From: an uncultured Altererythrobacter sp.
GTDB taxonomy: Bacteria; Pseudomonadota; Alphaproteobacteria; Sphingomonadales; Sphingomonadaceae
Reading direction: 5' to 3'
Length of the DNA: 64,000 bases
NCBI GenBank assembly: GCA_946886565.1
Contig: CAMPIX010000003.1
Span: 62,001-126,000 of the forward strand
The translations under genes and the position numbers were made by a program. Each line of letters begins with the position of its first letter. Position 1 is the first letter of the stretch. A model generated the notes under the pieces. The model was not told the DNA's origin, did not search any database, and was given only the letters and a program-made list of their open reading frames with translations. Below, piece by piece: positions 44,417-53,354 of the stretch.

Positions 44417-46768
44417 ATGAGGGTTTCGAATTCGCGCATCGCGGCCGGTCTGCTGGGCGGTGCGGCCGCCATCGCGTTCACCGCCGCGCCCGCCACGGCA
44501 CAAGATGCGGCGCCCGGCGAAGAGGCGCCGGTCGCCGAATCGGACGAGGCCGGTTCGGACGTGATCGTGGTGACGGCGCGCCGGCGCGAGGAGCGGCTGA
44601 TCGACGTGCCGGTGGCCGTGACCTCGCTTAGCGGCGAACAGCTCGAACGCGCTGGCGCGATCGACATAACCGACATTGCCCAGACCGTACCCAACGTGAC
44701 GCTCGAAAACTCGCGCGCGACCAATTCCACGCTTTCGGCGTTCATCCGCGGCATTGGCCAACAGGACCCGGTGTCGGGCTTCGAGCAGGGCGTCGGTATC
44801 TATCTCGACGATGTTTACCTGAACCGTCCGCAGGCCGCCGTGCTCGACATTTACGATGTGGAACGAATCGAAGTCCTCCGCGGACCGCAGGGCACACTTT
44901 ACGGTCGGAACACGATCGGCGGCGCGGTGAAGTACGTCACCAAACGCCTGCCGCAGGAATTCGCGTTCAAGGCGCGCGCGACCTACGGCACCTACGATCA
45001 GGCCGAGGCCGTGGTGACCGCCTCGGCTCCGCTTAACGACATCGTGCGGATCGGCGGCTCGGTGGCGCGGCTTTCGCGCGGAGGGTTCGGCGACAACCTC
45101 ACATTGGGAATCGAGAACTACAACAAGGACGTCTGGGCCGGCCGACTGTCGCTCGAGATGGGCGGATACGGGGAGCCGGTCTTCATTCGTGTCTCGGGCG
45201 ACTACACGCGCGACAAGAGCAACCCGCGCGGCGGCCATCGCCTGATTCCCGGCCTCGTTTCGGGCGCGCCGGTGCTTGACGATGTCTACGACACGCGCGG
45301 TGGTCTCGACGATCCTCAACAGGACGTCGAAGCCTATGGCATGGCGATCAACGCGGAAGTGAACTTCAGCGACGCGCTGACCTTTCGCTCGATCTCCGCC
45401 TGGCGCAAGGACGACAGCTACACTCCGATCGATTTCGATGCGCTTCCCGCGGTCGACCTCGACGTCCCGGGCGTGTACTTCAACGAACAGATCAGCCAGG
45501 AATTCCAGTTCCTGTGGGACGACGGGGGCCCGCTGACCGGGCTCGTCGGGTTGTACTATCTCGACGCGAAGGCCGACACGCTGTTCGACGTGCGCATCTT
45601 CACCACGTTCCCCGGCCTGACCGCCTTCACGCAGGCCGAAGTCGATACGGAGACCTATGCGGTGTTCGGCGACTTCACCTACGACCTGACCGAACAGCTC
45701 AGCTTTTCGGTCGGGGGGCGCTACACCTGGGACGAACGCACCGCGTCGATCCTGCGGCAGAATTATCTGGGTGGCGGCTCTCCCTTCTTCGGCGGCGCCG
45801 GAATTCCGTTCGGCGCCCCGGGCACCGATTTCACCGGCAACCGGGAATTCAAGAAGTTCACGCCCCGCGCCTCGGTCAGCTTCATGCCGACACCCGATCA
45901 TAACATTTACGCGAGCTATTCGCAGGGCTTCAAGGGCGGCGGCTTCGATCCGCGAGGCGTTGGCGCCAACGCGCCCGACCTCAACGGCGACGGCGTGCGA
46001 TCCGACGACGAGATCGCTGCGTTCCTCAGCTTCGCTCCCGAAACCGTCGACAGCTACGAACTCGGTTACAAGGGCAGCCTGATGGGAGGACGGCTGAACG
46101 TCGCGGTGGCGGGCTTCTACGCCGACTACACCGATGTGCAGATCCCGGGGTCGGTCGCCTGCACAGTTGCTGGGCTGCCGAGTTTCTGCGGCATCGTCTC
46201 GAACGCGGGCAAGGCGACCTTCAAGGGGCTCGAACTCGAAGCCAACGCCCGGCTGGGCAGCGGGTTCAACCTCGCCGGGTCGCTCGGCTATATCGACGCG
46301 GAGTACGACGAATACATCACCAATATCGGTGGCGTGCCGACCGATGTGGCCGAGTTCCGCGAAGTGCAGAACACTCCCGAATGGACCGCGAGCGGCACAG
46401 CCAGCTACACCGCCCCGCTCGGCGACGGAGACCTCTATCTCGGCACGACGGTTTCATATCGCAGCAAGACCCACCAATTCGAGATTCCCAACCCGTTCCT
46501 TGATCAGCCGGGATATGCGCTGGTCGACGCCAGCGTCGTTTATACCGCACCGGGCGATCGTTGGAGCATCGGCCTGTACGGCAAGAACCTGACCGACAAG
46601 CAGTACAAGACGTCTGGCTACACGTTCGTAGTGGTGGACCCGGTGACCGGCGACATCCCGAGGGGTGCGAACGGGCAGCCGATTCCGGCGCTCGGCCCCG
46701 AAGGAACGCTCACGGCATTCTACGGCAACCCCCGGCAAGTGTTCGTCACGGCGACGTTCAAGTACTGA
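44417..46768 (+). CDS. TonB-dependent receptor
   Basis: A 783-residue outer-membrane receptor. It has a signal peptide (SRIAAGLLGGAAAIAFTAAPA), a TonB-box-like DVIVVTARRREERL, and a plug domain with SAFIRGIGQQDPVSG and VLRGPQGTLYGRNTIGGAVK. The beta-barrel ends VFVTATFKY. The start follows AGGAGAGG. It belongs to the large group of sphingomonad receptors with aromatic or complex organic ligands, but the ligand is not deducible. It is probably controlled by the divergent TetR regulator. A terminator follows at 46789. Confidence 0.94.
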   Translation: MRVSNSRIAAGLLGGAAAIAFTAAPATAQDAAPGEEAPVAESDEAGSDVIVVTARRREERLIDVPVAVTSLSGEQLERAGAIDITDIAQTVPNVTLENSRATNSTLSAFIRGIGQQDPVSGFEQGVGIYLDDVYLNRPQAAVLDIYDVERIEVLRGPQGTLYGRNTIGGAVKYVTKRLPQEFAFKARATYGTYDQAEAVVTASAPLNDIVRIGGSVARLSRGGFGDNLTLGIENYNKDVWAGRLSLEMGGYGEPVFIRVSGDYTRDKSNPRGGHRLIPGLVSGAPVLDDVYDTRGGLDDPQQDVEAYGMAINAEVNFSDALTFRSISAWRKDDSYTPIDFDALPAVDLDVPGVYFNEQISQEFQFLWDDGGPLTGLVGLYYLDAKADTLFDVRIFTTFPGLTAFTQAEVDTETYAVFGDFTYDLTEQLSFSVGGRYTWDERTASILRQNYLGGGSPFFGGAGIPFGAPGTDFTGNREFKKFTPRASVSFMPTPDHNIYASYSQGFKGGGFDPRGVGANAPDLNGDGVRSDDEIAAFLSFAPETVDSYELGYKGSLMGGRLNVAVAGFYADYTDVQIPGSVACTVAGLPSFCGIVSNAGKATFKGLELEANARLGSGFNLAGSLGYIDAEYDEYITNIGGVPTDVAEFREVQNTPEWTASGTASYTAPLGDGDLYLGTTVSYRSKTHQFEIPNPFLDQPGYALVDASVVYTAPGDRWSIGLYGKNLTDKQYKTSGYTFVVVDPVTGDIPRGANGQPIPALGPEGTLTAFYGNPRQVFVTATFKY

Positions 46769-46788
46769 GCACGCCGGAAAGACCTGCG

Positions 46789-46821
46789 AAGGGCCGGAAG
46801 CGCGAGCTTTCGGCCCTTTTT
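46789..46821 (+). terminator. Intrinsic terminator after the TonB receptor
   Basis: Stem AAGGGCCGGAAG pairing with CTTTCGGCCCTT around a GCGAG loop, with a T-run, in the 66-bp spacer before the convergent sulfotransferase gene. Confidence 0.85.
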
Positions 46822-46834
46822 GCCGGTCCGCGAT

Positions 46835-48145
46835 TTACATGGCGCGCGTCGCGCGGCGTGGCTCCGCGATGCCTGCCTCGCCCTCGATCGGGACGTCGAA
46901 CGCGCGCACGTAATCGCCGAGGCGGTCGAGCACTTCGCCTTCCGACAGGCCGAATTCCTCGAGGCTGTAGGCGTGTGGCTTGCGCTTGAGCGCGCTGGCG
47001 CGCTGCATGTAGTTCTCCATCGCGGGCAGCGCGGGCGCCATGTCGAGCTCGAGGAAGCGATAGACGCGCTCCAGCGTGCCGCGCCAGTCGCGCTCCATAT
47101 CCTCGTACTGGACGTCGATCATCCGCTCGGTCGGTATCGCCTCGCGCGCGGCGCGCATCCGTTCGACCTGGAGCGCGGTCTTGCGCAACCACTCCTGGCC
47201 CATCCGCGCCGGATCGGCGTGATCCGAATAGATGATAGTCTGGTTCCACGCGAGCGAGGCGGCACTGCCCACGACCTTGAGCGGATCGCGGTGGGTGAAG
47301 ATCAGCCGCGCGTCGGGGAAGACCTCGAGCAGCGCGGGCAGATCGAGCATGTGCTGCGGGGTCTTGAGGATCCATGGCCGGATGCTGGAGACCTGTTGTG
47401 ACCAGCCGACCAGCCGCAGGAGGTCCGCCATATGGCGATAGGCGGGCACCGCACTCTCGCCCTCGCACCAGCGGCCGTAGGCGGGCACGTGCCACTGCGC
47501 CTCGTGCTTCATGCCCCACATGCTCGCGACCAGCAGACCTAGCTCTTCCTCGGGCTCGTAGGGGCCGGTCGGATGAATCGAGAGCGTGCGCGGATTGGCG
47601 AGCCGCGCGACCTTCATGATCCGCGCGGCGAGCACCGGGCGGAAATCGTCCTTTTCGCCCGCCAGGACGTCCTCGAAATCGGGGCGTGGCACCGGGCTGA
47701 TCGTCTCGAAACTGCGCATGTGGCTGAAACGCCGGTCGCTCGCGAGCAGACGGTGCATGCGCGTCGTGCCCGATCGCATCGGGCCGACGATGACCACCGG
47801 GCGCAGCATAGGCCGGGAAAGGATTTCCGGATGCCTCTTGAACCACATCTGCGCCAGCAGACGGTCGCGCAGCACGTGGTGGAACTGCTGCACTGCGGAC
47901 CAGTCGCCCGCGGCATTGAGCCGCGCCTCGCGCCGCACCGAATCGAGCAGCACCTCCATGGGGCGCTCGAACCAGCGGTCGCCGAAATCCTCGAGCCCGG
48001 CAGTTTCCGCGGCCTGTTCGAGGAAGTGATCCTTCTCAAGCCGCGCCGGGGCGATGGCGCCGAGCTTTCGGCCTCCGCGGATCGCCGTATCCAGAATATC
48101 GATGAACGGCGTCCGCCGCGGGGGCCGGATGGCTTGGGTGCTCAT
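46835..48145 (-). CDS. PAPS-dependent sulfotransferase family protein
   Basis: A 436-residue protein with the sulfotransferase P-loop-like PAPS site in VIVGPMRSGTTRMHRLL, then the 3'-phosphate-binding region in FPDARLIFTHRDPLKVVGSA. Such proteins transfer sulfate to small molecules or polysaccharides. The acceptor is unknown. It sits tail-to-tail with the TetR-controlled receptor. The 133-bp spacer to serS has no ORF. Confidence 0.88.
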   Translation of the reverse strand: MSTQAIRPPRRTPFIDILDTAIRGGRKLGAIAPARLEKDHFLEQAAETAGLEDFGDRWFERPMEVLLDSVRREARLNAAGDWSAVQQFHHVLRDRLLAQMWFKRHPEILSRPMLRPVVIVGPMRSGTTRMHRLLASDRRFSHMRSFETISPVPRPDFEDVLAGEKDDFRPVLAARIMKVARLANPRTLSIHPTGPYEPEEELGLLVASMWGMKHEAQWHVPAYGRWCEGESAVPAYRHMADLLRLVGWSQQVSSIRPWILKTPQHMLDLPALLEVFPDARLIFTHRDPLKVVGSAASLAWNQTIIYSDHADPARMGQEWLRKTALQVERMRAAREAIPTERMIDVQYEDMERDWRGTLERVYRFLELDMAPALPAMENYMQRASALKRKPHAYSLEEFGLSEGEVLDRLGDYVRAFDVPIEGEAGIAEPRRATRAM

Positions 48146-48278
48146 TCTTCTGCCTTGCTACGGACCTGGCTGGCGAGGATCGCTGCCTATCGATGTGCCC
48201 CCTGTCTACCCTCGGCACCCCTTTCGCGTTCCTGAAGCCGCTGGAAAAGCCCCGTTCACTGAGGCATAGGCCGCGCCC

Positions 48279-49691
48279 ATGCACGACATCCGCCTGATCC
48301 GCGACGACCCGCAAACCTTCGACGCCGCCCTCGCGAAACGGGGCGTGGAACCAGTCGCCGAGAGCCTGATCGCGCTCGATGCGAAGCGCCGCGAGGCGAC
48401 CACGCGGATGCAGGAAGCGCAGAGCCGCCGCAACGAAGCCTCGAAGGCGATCGGGCAGGCGATGGCGCAAGGCGACAAGGATCGCGCCGAGGCGCTCAAG
48501 GCCGAAGTCGCCGAACTGAAGCAGACGCTTCCCGTCCTCGAGGAGGAGGACCGCGCACTTGCAGCCGAACTCAACGACGCGCTCGCGCGGCTGCCCAACC
48601 TGCCCGCCGGCGACGTGCCGCCCGGCGAGGACGAAAGCGCCAACGTCGAGATCGCCCGGTGGGGCGAGCGGCACGAATTCGCCTTCGAACCGAAGGAACA
48701 CGCCGATCTGGGCCCGGCGCTAGGGATGGATTTCGAGACCGGCGCGAGCATCGCCGGCGCGCGGTTCACATTCCTGCGCGACCGGATGGCCCGGCTCCAC
48801 CGCGCGCTCGGCCAGTTCATGCTCGACCGGCAGACACAGGATAGTGGCTACACCGAATGCAATCCTCCGCTGCTGGTGCGGGACGAGGCAATGATGGGTA
48901 CCGGCCAACTCCCAAAATTTGGAGAGGATTCATTTTCGACTTCAGTTCTGGATGTGCAAAACACAAGAGAGCGGATCTTAAAAGTTCTTCAACGTCATGA
49001 CGAGTGGCAGCACGATCCAGAAGCGCTCGGACGTGAAGCAGACGATATTATCCGCCACATGCAGTCCACGCCCCCAAGCCGTCGCTGGCTCATCCCCACC
49101 GCAGAAGTCAGCCTGACCAATGCGGTGCGCGAGCAGATCATCGACGAGGTGCAGTTCCCGATCCGCATGACCGCGCTGACCCCGTGCTTCCGTTCCGAGG
49201 CCGGCGCGGCGGGCAAGGACACGCGCGGATTCATCCGCCAGCACCAGTTCGAGAAAGTCGAGCTGGTGAGCGTGGTGCGGCCCGAGGAGAGCGAGGCCGA
49301 GCACGAGCGCATGACCGAATGCGCCGAGGGCGTGCTTCAGGCGCTCGGCCTGCCCTACCGCAAGATGCTGTTGTGCGCGGGCGACATGGGCGCGACTGCG
49401 CGCAAGACCTACGACCTCGAGGTCTGGCTGCCGGGGCAAGGGGCGTGGCGCGAGATCAGCTCGTGCTCGAACTGCGGCGACTATCAGGCGCGGCGCATGA
49501 ACGCGCGCTACAAGCCGGAAGGCTCCAAGAAGACCGAGTTCGTTCACACGCTCAACGGCTCGGGCCTCGCGGTCGGGCGTACGCTGGTTGCGGTGCTGGA
49601 GAATTACCAGCAGGAAGACGGTTCGGTCGAAGTGCCCGAGGCGCTGCGCCGGTATATGGGCGGCGTCGAGAAACTCGTCCCGAACTCGTAA
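48279..49691 (+). CDS. serS: Serine--tRNA ligase with AT-rich internal insert
   Basis: Class II synthetase that charges tRNA-Ser. The N-terminal coiled-coil arm (about residues 30-100) is normal. The catalytic core has [19 protein letters not shown] (motif 1 region), [20 protein letters not shown] (motif 2) and [20 protein letters not shown] (motif 3). At 470 residues it is about 45 longer than usual. The excess is at residues 220-268, between GEDSF and [13 protein letters not shown], directly before the serine-binding TAE segment. The insert and the codons just before it (TTA, AGA, AAA) are about 52% GC by hand count, far below the rest. It is mostly charged and helical-looking. The frame is intact. 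Confidence 0.95.
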   Translation: MHDIRLIRDDPQTFDAALAKRGVEPVAESLIALDAKRREATTRMQEAQSRRNEASKAIGQAMAQGDKDRAEALKAEVAELKQTLPVLEEEDRALAAELNDALARLPNLPAGDVPPGEDESANVEIARWGERHEFAFEPKEHADLGPALGMDFETGASIAGARFTFLRDRMARLHRALGQFMLDRQTQDSGYTECNPPLLVRDEAMMGTGQLPKFGEDSFSTSVLDVQNTRERILKVLQRHDEWQHDPEALGREADDIIRHMQSTPPSRRWLIPTAEVSLTNAVREQIIDEVQFPIRMTALTPCFRSEAGAAGKDTRGFIRQHQFEKVELVSVVRPEESEAEHERMTECAEGVLQALGLPYRKMLLCAGDMGATARKTYDLEVWLPGQGAWREISSCSNCGDYQARRMNARYKPEGSKKTEFVHTLNGSGLAVGRTLVAVLENYQQEDGSVEVPEALRRYMGGVEKLVPNS

Positions 49692-49716
49692 TCCGTTCGT
49701 GCTGAGCTTGTCGAAG
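49692..49716 (-). repeat. REP-like repeat copy D
   Basis: TCCGTTCGTGCTGAGCTTGT then CGAAG, starting right after the serS stop. It forms an inverted pair with copy E at 49759..49785. Confidence 0.75.
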
Positions 49717-49758
49717 CACCGTTTTTTCTTCTAGCGCTGGGCCCGAAGTACAGAACGG

Positions 49759-49785
49759 CCCTTCGACAAGCTCAGGGCGAACGGA
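49759..49785 (+). repeat. REP-like repeat copy E
   Basis: CCCTTCGACAAGCTCAGGGC then GAACGGA, identical in core to copy A. Its end, CGGAG, supplies the likely ribosome-binding site for surE at 49794. Confidence 0.8.
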
Positions 49786-49793
49786 GTTCAGTT

Positions 49794-50558
49794 TTGAGAA
49801 TTCTCCTCACCAACGACGACGGCATTCACGCCCCGGGCCTCAAGGTGCTCGAGGAGATCGCGCGCGAATTCTCCGACGACATCTGGATCTGCGCGCCGAG
49901 CGAGGAGCAGTCGGGCACCGGGCACTCGCTCACGCTCACCCGCCCCGTCCGCATGCGGCGGCACGAAGAGCGGCGCTTCTCGGTCACCGGGACGCCCACC
50001 GACGCGGTGACCATGGGGCTGCGCAAGGCGATGGACGGCGCACCCGACGTGATCCTTTCGGGCGTCAACCGCGGCGCCAACCTCGCCGACGACATCACCT
50101 ATTCGGGCACCGTTTCGGCCGCGATCGAAGGCGCGCTGGCCGGCGTGCGCTCGATCGCACTGAGCCAGGTCTATGCGCGCGAGGGCATGGGCGACGAGGT
50201 GCCGTTCAGCGCGGCGCGCGAATGGGGTGCGCGCGTGCTCGCCCCGCTGCTCGACGCGCCGCTGCCCAGGCGCACGCTGGTCAACGTCAACTTTCCCGCG
50301 TTGCCGCCCGATCAGGTCAAGGGCATCCGCGTGGTGCGGCAGGGTTTCCACGACTATTCCCGCGGCACCGTGGTCGAGGGGCGTGACCCGCGCGGCTACA
50401 AGTATTACTGGTTCGGGCTGGAAGCGATCGAGCACACGCTCGACCACGGCACCGACCTGGAGGCGATCGACGAGGGCTATGTGTCGGTGACCCCGCTCCA
50501 GCTCGATCTCACGCACCACGCCTCTCTCGGCGAACTGGGCGAGCGCTACGGCGGATGA
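49794..50558 (+). CDS. surE: 5'/3'-nucleotidase SurE
   Basis: Metal-dependent nucleotidase/exopolyphosphatase of stationary phase, 254 residues. MRILLTNDDGIHAPGLKVLE gives the metal-binding DD pair at the N-terminus; SGVNRGANLADDITYSGTV is the second motif. The TTG at 49794 gives the normal N-terminus with GGAG 7 nt upstream, at the end of a REP-like repeat. Its TGA overlaps the ATG of the LysM/M23 gene (ATGA). The surE-nlpD order is conserved in proteobacteria. Confidence 0.95.
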   Translation: MRILLTNDDGIHAPGLKVLEEIAREFSDDIWICAPSEEQSGTGHSLTLTRPVRMRRHEERRFSVTGTPTDAVTMGLRKAMDGAPDVILSGVNRGANLADDITYSGTVSAAIEGALAGVRSIALSQVYAREGMGDEVPFSAAREWGARVLAPLLDAPLPRRTLVNVNFPALPPDQVKGIRVVRQGFHDYSRGTVVEGRDPRGYKYYWFGLEAIEHTLDHGTDLEAIDEGYVSVTPLQLDLTHHASLGELGERYGG

Positions 50559-51319
50559 AACGCCTCGCCCTGCTCGCGCTCTCGCCCCTGCTGATCGCCG
50601 CCGCCGATCCCGCGACCGAAGCCGAACACATGGTGGCGGAAGGCGAGACGCTGAACGGGATCGCCAACCGAGCAAAGGTGCCCGCCGCCGTGATCGCCGC
50701 CGCCAACGGCCTCGCCGAACCCTATGACCTGCAGGCCGGGCAGAAGCTCGTCATCCCGCGCCAGCGCAGTCATACCGTGAAGGCGGGCGAGACCGGCCAT
50801 GCGATCGCCCGGCGCTACGGTGTGCCGTTCGCGCAACTCGCGATCGCCAACGGTCTCGAGCTGCCCTACACGGTCAAGGTCGGCCAGCGCCTGATCGTCC
50901 CGGCGGTCGCCTCCGCCCCGCGTCCAACGCCCGCACCGCGCGACAGGCCCTATTTCCGCTGGCCGCACGACGGCGCGGTACTGCTCGGCTTCTCCGAGCG
51001 CCACGACGGGATCGACATCGCCGCCAACCCGCTCGAGATGGTTCGCGCCGCGGCGAGTGGGACGGTAGTGTTCGCGGGCGAGGAGCCGACGCGCTTCGGC
51101 CGTCAGGTGCTGATCGATCACGGCAACGGGTGGCAGACATCCTATGGCCATCTCGCGAAGATCACCGTGAACAAGGGCGACATCGTCAAGACCGGAGAGC
51201 GTATCGGACTGACCGGCGACGCTGGCATCGCGACCGGCACCGAACTGCACTTCGAAATCCGCAAGGACGGACGCGATGTCGATCCGGCGAGCAAGCTGCC
51301 CGAGCGCCACGCGCGATGA
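50555..51319 (+). CDS. NlpD-like LysM and M23 (LytM) domain protein
   Basis: A 254-residue exported protein. Signal-like N-terminus (MKRLALLALSPLLIAAA), two LysM glycan-binding repeats (HMVAEGETLNGIANRA and HTVKAGETGHAIARRYGVPF), and a LytM/M23 domain. Metal ligands in RHDGIDIAA and LHFE and the catalytic SYGHL are present, but the usual HLHFE reads ELHFE, so the first His of HxH is Glu. That partial loss recalls amidase activators (NlpD, EnvC) more than active peptidases. It is coupled to surE and overlaps the channel gene by 4 nt. Confidence 0.87.
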   Translation: MKRLALLALSPLLIAAADPATEAEHMVAEGETLNGIANRAKVPAAVIAAANGLAEPYDLQAGQKLVIPRQRSHTVKAGETGHAIARRYGVPFAQLAIANGLELPYTVKVGQRLIVPAVASAPRPTPAPRDRPYFRWPHDGAVLLGFSERHDGIDIAANPLEMVRAAASGTVVFAGEEPTRFGRQVLIDHGNGWQTSYGHLAKITVNKGDIVKTGERIGLTGDAGIATGTELHFEIRKDGRDVDPASKLPERHAR

Positions 51320-52404
51320 GCGAGCCGCGACGTTCCTCGTGGCGAGGAAGCCGCCGACGCCCCTACCGCGGCTCGCGCTTCAAGCCCCTGCGGCGCGCAC
51401 TCAAGGTGCCGGTGTGGGCCGACCTGGGGATTCGCCTCGGCGCTGCGCTGGGTCTCGTGTTCATGGTGATAATGATCCACTGGTGGGACCGCGAGGGACT
51501 GGTCGACAATCTCGACGGCGAGATCAGCTTTCTCGACGTGGTCTATTTCACCATGATTTCGATCACCACCACCGGTTTCGGCGACATCGCCCCGATCAGC
51601 GACCGCGCGCGTCTGGTCGAGGCGGTGATCGTGACCCCGATCCGCTTCGCGGTGATCTTCATCTTCGTCGGCGCGGCGTACGACTTCATCATCAGGCGTA
51701 GCTGGGAGAAATGGCGCATGGCCCGAATCCAGGAAAAACTTTCCGGCCACGTCGTGGTCCTCGGCTTCGGCGTGTCCGGATCGGAAGCGGTCGCCGAATT
51801 GATCGAACGCGGCACCGATCCGCGGCACATCGTGGTACTGGACACGCGCGAAGAACGGTTGGCGGAGGCCGAGGCGCTGGGCTGCAACGTCATGGCGGCC
51901 GACGCCACTCGGGACGAGAGTCTGATGGCGGTGCGCATCGCCGAAGCCTGCACCGTGCTCGTCTCCGCGGGGCGCGACGATGCTTCGATCCTGATCGTTC
52001 TGACCGTGCGCCACCTTGCCCCGGAAGTGCCGATCAGCGTGGTGGTTCGGGCGGACGACAACGAGCTGCTCGCCCGCCAGGCCGGGGCGAACAACGTGAT
52101 CAATCCGGTGCGCTTCACCGGCCTGCTGCTCGCGGGCAGCGCGCAGGGCTCGCATATCTCCGACTATATCGACGATCTCGCCTCGGTCACCGGGCGAGTC
52201 CATCTTGTCGAACGTCCGGTCCGGCCGGAGGAGATCGGCAGGCCGCTGGACGAGCTTTCCACCGGAGGAAAAGGCCTGCGCATCTACCGCGACGGCACCC
52301 CGATCGGCTTCTGGGAAGACGCTGCGGATGCGCTCCGCGCGGGCGACGTCGTGGTGGAAATCGTGCCTACCGTCGAGCGCGACTCAGAGCCTGCCAACAC
52401 CTAG
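51316..52404 (+). CDS. Potassium channel with RCK (TrkA-N) domain
   Basis: A 362-residue two-helix K+ channel. The Arg-rich N-terminus is followed by a first membrane helix (GAALGLVFMVIMIHWW), the pore with selectivity filter TTTGFGDI, a second helix (FAVIFIFVGAAYDFII), then an RCK domain with nucleotide-binding VVVLGFGVSGSEAV and a TrkA-C-like end. The pattern is that of MthK/Kch-type channels. ATGA overlap with the upstream gene. Confidence 0.92.
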   Translation: MSEPRRSSWRGSRRRPYRGSRFKPLRRALKVPVWADLGIRLGAALGLVFMVIMIHWWDREGLVDNLDGEISFLDVVYFTMISITTTGFGDIAPISDRARLVEAVIVTPIRFAVIFIFVGAAYDFIIRRSWEKWRMARIQEKLSGHVVVLGFGVSGSEAVAELIERGTDPRHIVVLDTREERLAEAEALGCNVMAADATRDESLMAVRIAEACTVLVSAGRDDASILIVLTVRHLAPEVPISVVVRADDNELLARQAGANNVINPVRFTGLLLAGSAQGSHISDYIDDLASVTGRVHLVERPVRPEEIGRPLDELSTGGKGLRIYRDGTPIGFWEDAADALRAGDVVVEIVPTVERDSEPANT

Positions 52405-52419
52405 ACCCCAGCCCGCATC

Positions 52420-52827
52420 CTAGGGCAGGTAGGCGTGGACCAGACCCATGGCGATGTAGAACAGCAACCAGTAGCCCGCATCGATGAAGAACAGCGCCTT
52501 CGACTTCTGCGAAAACAGGTAGTTCGTCCCGATGGCCGGGACGATAAAGCCCAGTGCGACGCCGAACGCGGTCATCACCTTCACGAACACCGAGAGGTCC
52601 TGCCCGTAAGTCGCGAACGTATGCGCCAACGTCCAGCTCGCGAGCAGCGAGAAGGCGAACGCCCCACCGTAGATCGCGGCCATGTTGCCGCCCTTGATCT
52701 GCTCTTCGGTCAGCCCGACCGCGCCCATCCAGCGCTTGCCCATCACCGGCCCGTACCAGATCCCGCCGACCACAAAGCCGGCCAACGCCGCCAGCGCCAC
52801 CGCCAGCCAGTTCACATCGAACAGCAT
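52420..52827 (-). CDS. DUF1761 membrane protein (first of two)
   Basis: A 135-residue protein with four hydrophobic helices and the DUF1761 motif WYGPVMGKRWMGAVGL near the N-terminus, ending in FFIDAGYWLLFYIAMG. Function is unknown. The ATG at 52827 follows GGGGGAGA. A second, diverged DUF1761 gene lies just upstream on the same strand. Confidence 0.85.
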   Translation of the reverse strand: MLFDVNWLAVALAALAGFVVGGIWYGPVMGKRWMGAVGLTEEQIKGGNMAAIYGGAFAFSLLASWTLAHTFATYGQDLSVFVKVMTAFGVALGFIVPAIGTNYLFSQKSKALFFIDAGYWLLFYIAMGLVHAYLP

Positions 52828-52873
52828 CGCACTCTCCCCCAAATGGGCGACCGCCGCTGCTTCTAGCGCATTG

Positions 52874-53284
52874 CTAGCCGAGCAGCCAGAACACCCCGCC
52901 CATCGCGAGATAGGCCGCGAGCCAGTATCCCGCGTCGATCATCGCCACCCGCGTCGGCACGCGGATATGGCTGAAGCTGATCCACAGCGCGGGGATCACA
53001 AAGGCGAGTGCGAGACCGCCGGACATCATGAAATAGAGCCACGGCTTCGCTGCCAGCGTCGCTTCGCCGACACGCGCGAACATGTGCCCCATCATCGCCG
53101 CGGTAAGCAGCAACAGCGCTCCGGTGATCACGGCCACGAGTTCGGGCCGGCGGCGGACGGCGATCTTGCCCGCGGCGACCCGGCGTGCCTTGGCCCGGCC
53201 GAAAATGGGCCCGAACCACGCGGACGCGAGCAAACCTGCCGCCAGCGTGGCGACGATAACCGCAACCCAGTCGACCGGACCCAC
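52874..53284 (-). CDS. DUF1761-like membrane protein (second of two)
   Basis: A 136-residue, four-helix protein. VDWVAVIVATLAAGLLASAW followed by FGPIFG matches the start of its neighbour, and AMIDAGYWLAAYLAMGG matches the end. The GTG at 53284 has AAGGAG about 9 nt upstream. It is a diverged tandem duplicate of unknown function. The longer frame upstream would overlap rimO. Confidence 0.75.
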   Translation of the reverse strand: MGPVDWVAVIVATLAAGLLASAWFGPIFGRAKARRVAAGKIAVRRRPELVAVITGALLLLTAAMMGHMFARVGEATLAAKPWLYFMMSGGLALAFVIPALWISFSHIRVPTRVAMIDAGYWLAAYLAMGGVFWLLG

Positions 53285-53354
53285 CGAAGCGTTCTCCTTC
53301 GTTTGTCGTATATGGTAGCGCAATCCGCGGCATAGGTGTAGGGCGCGCCGCGCC

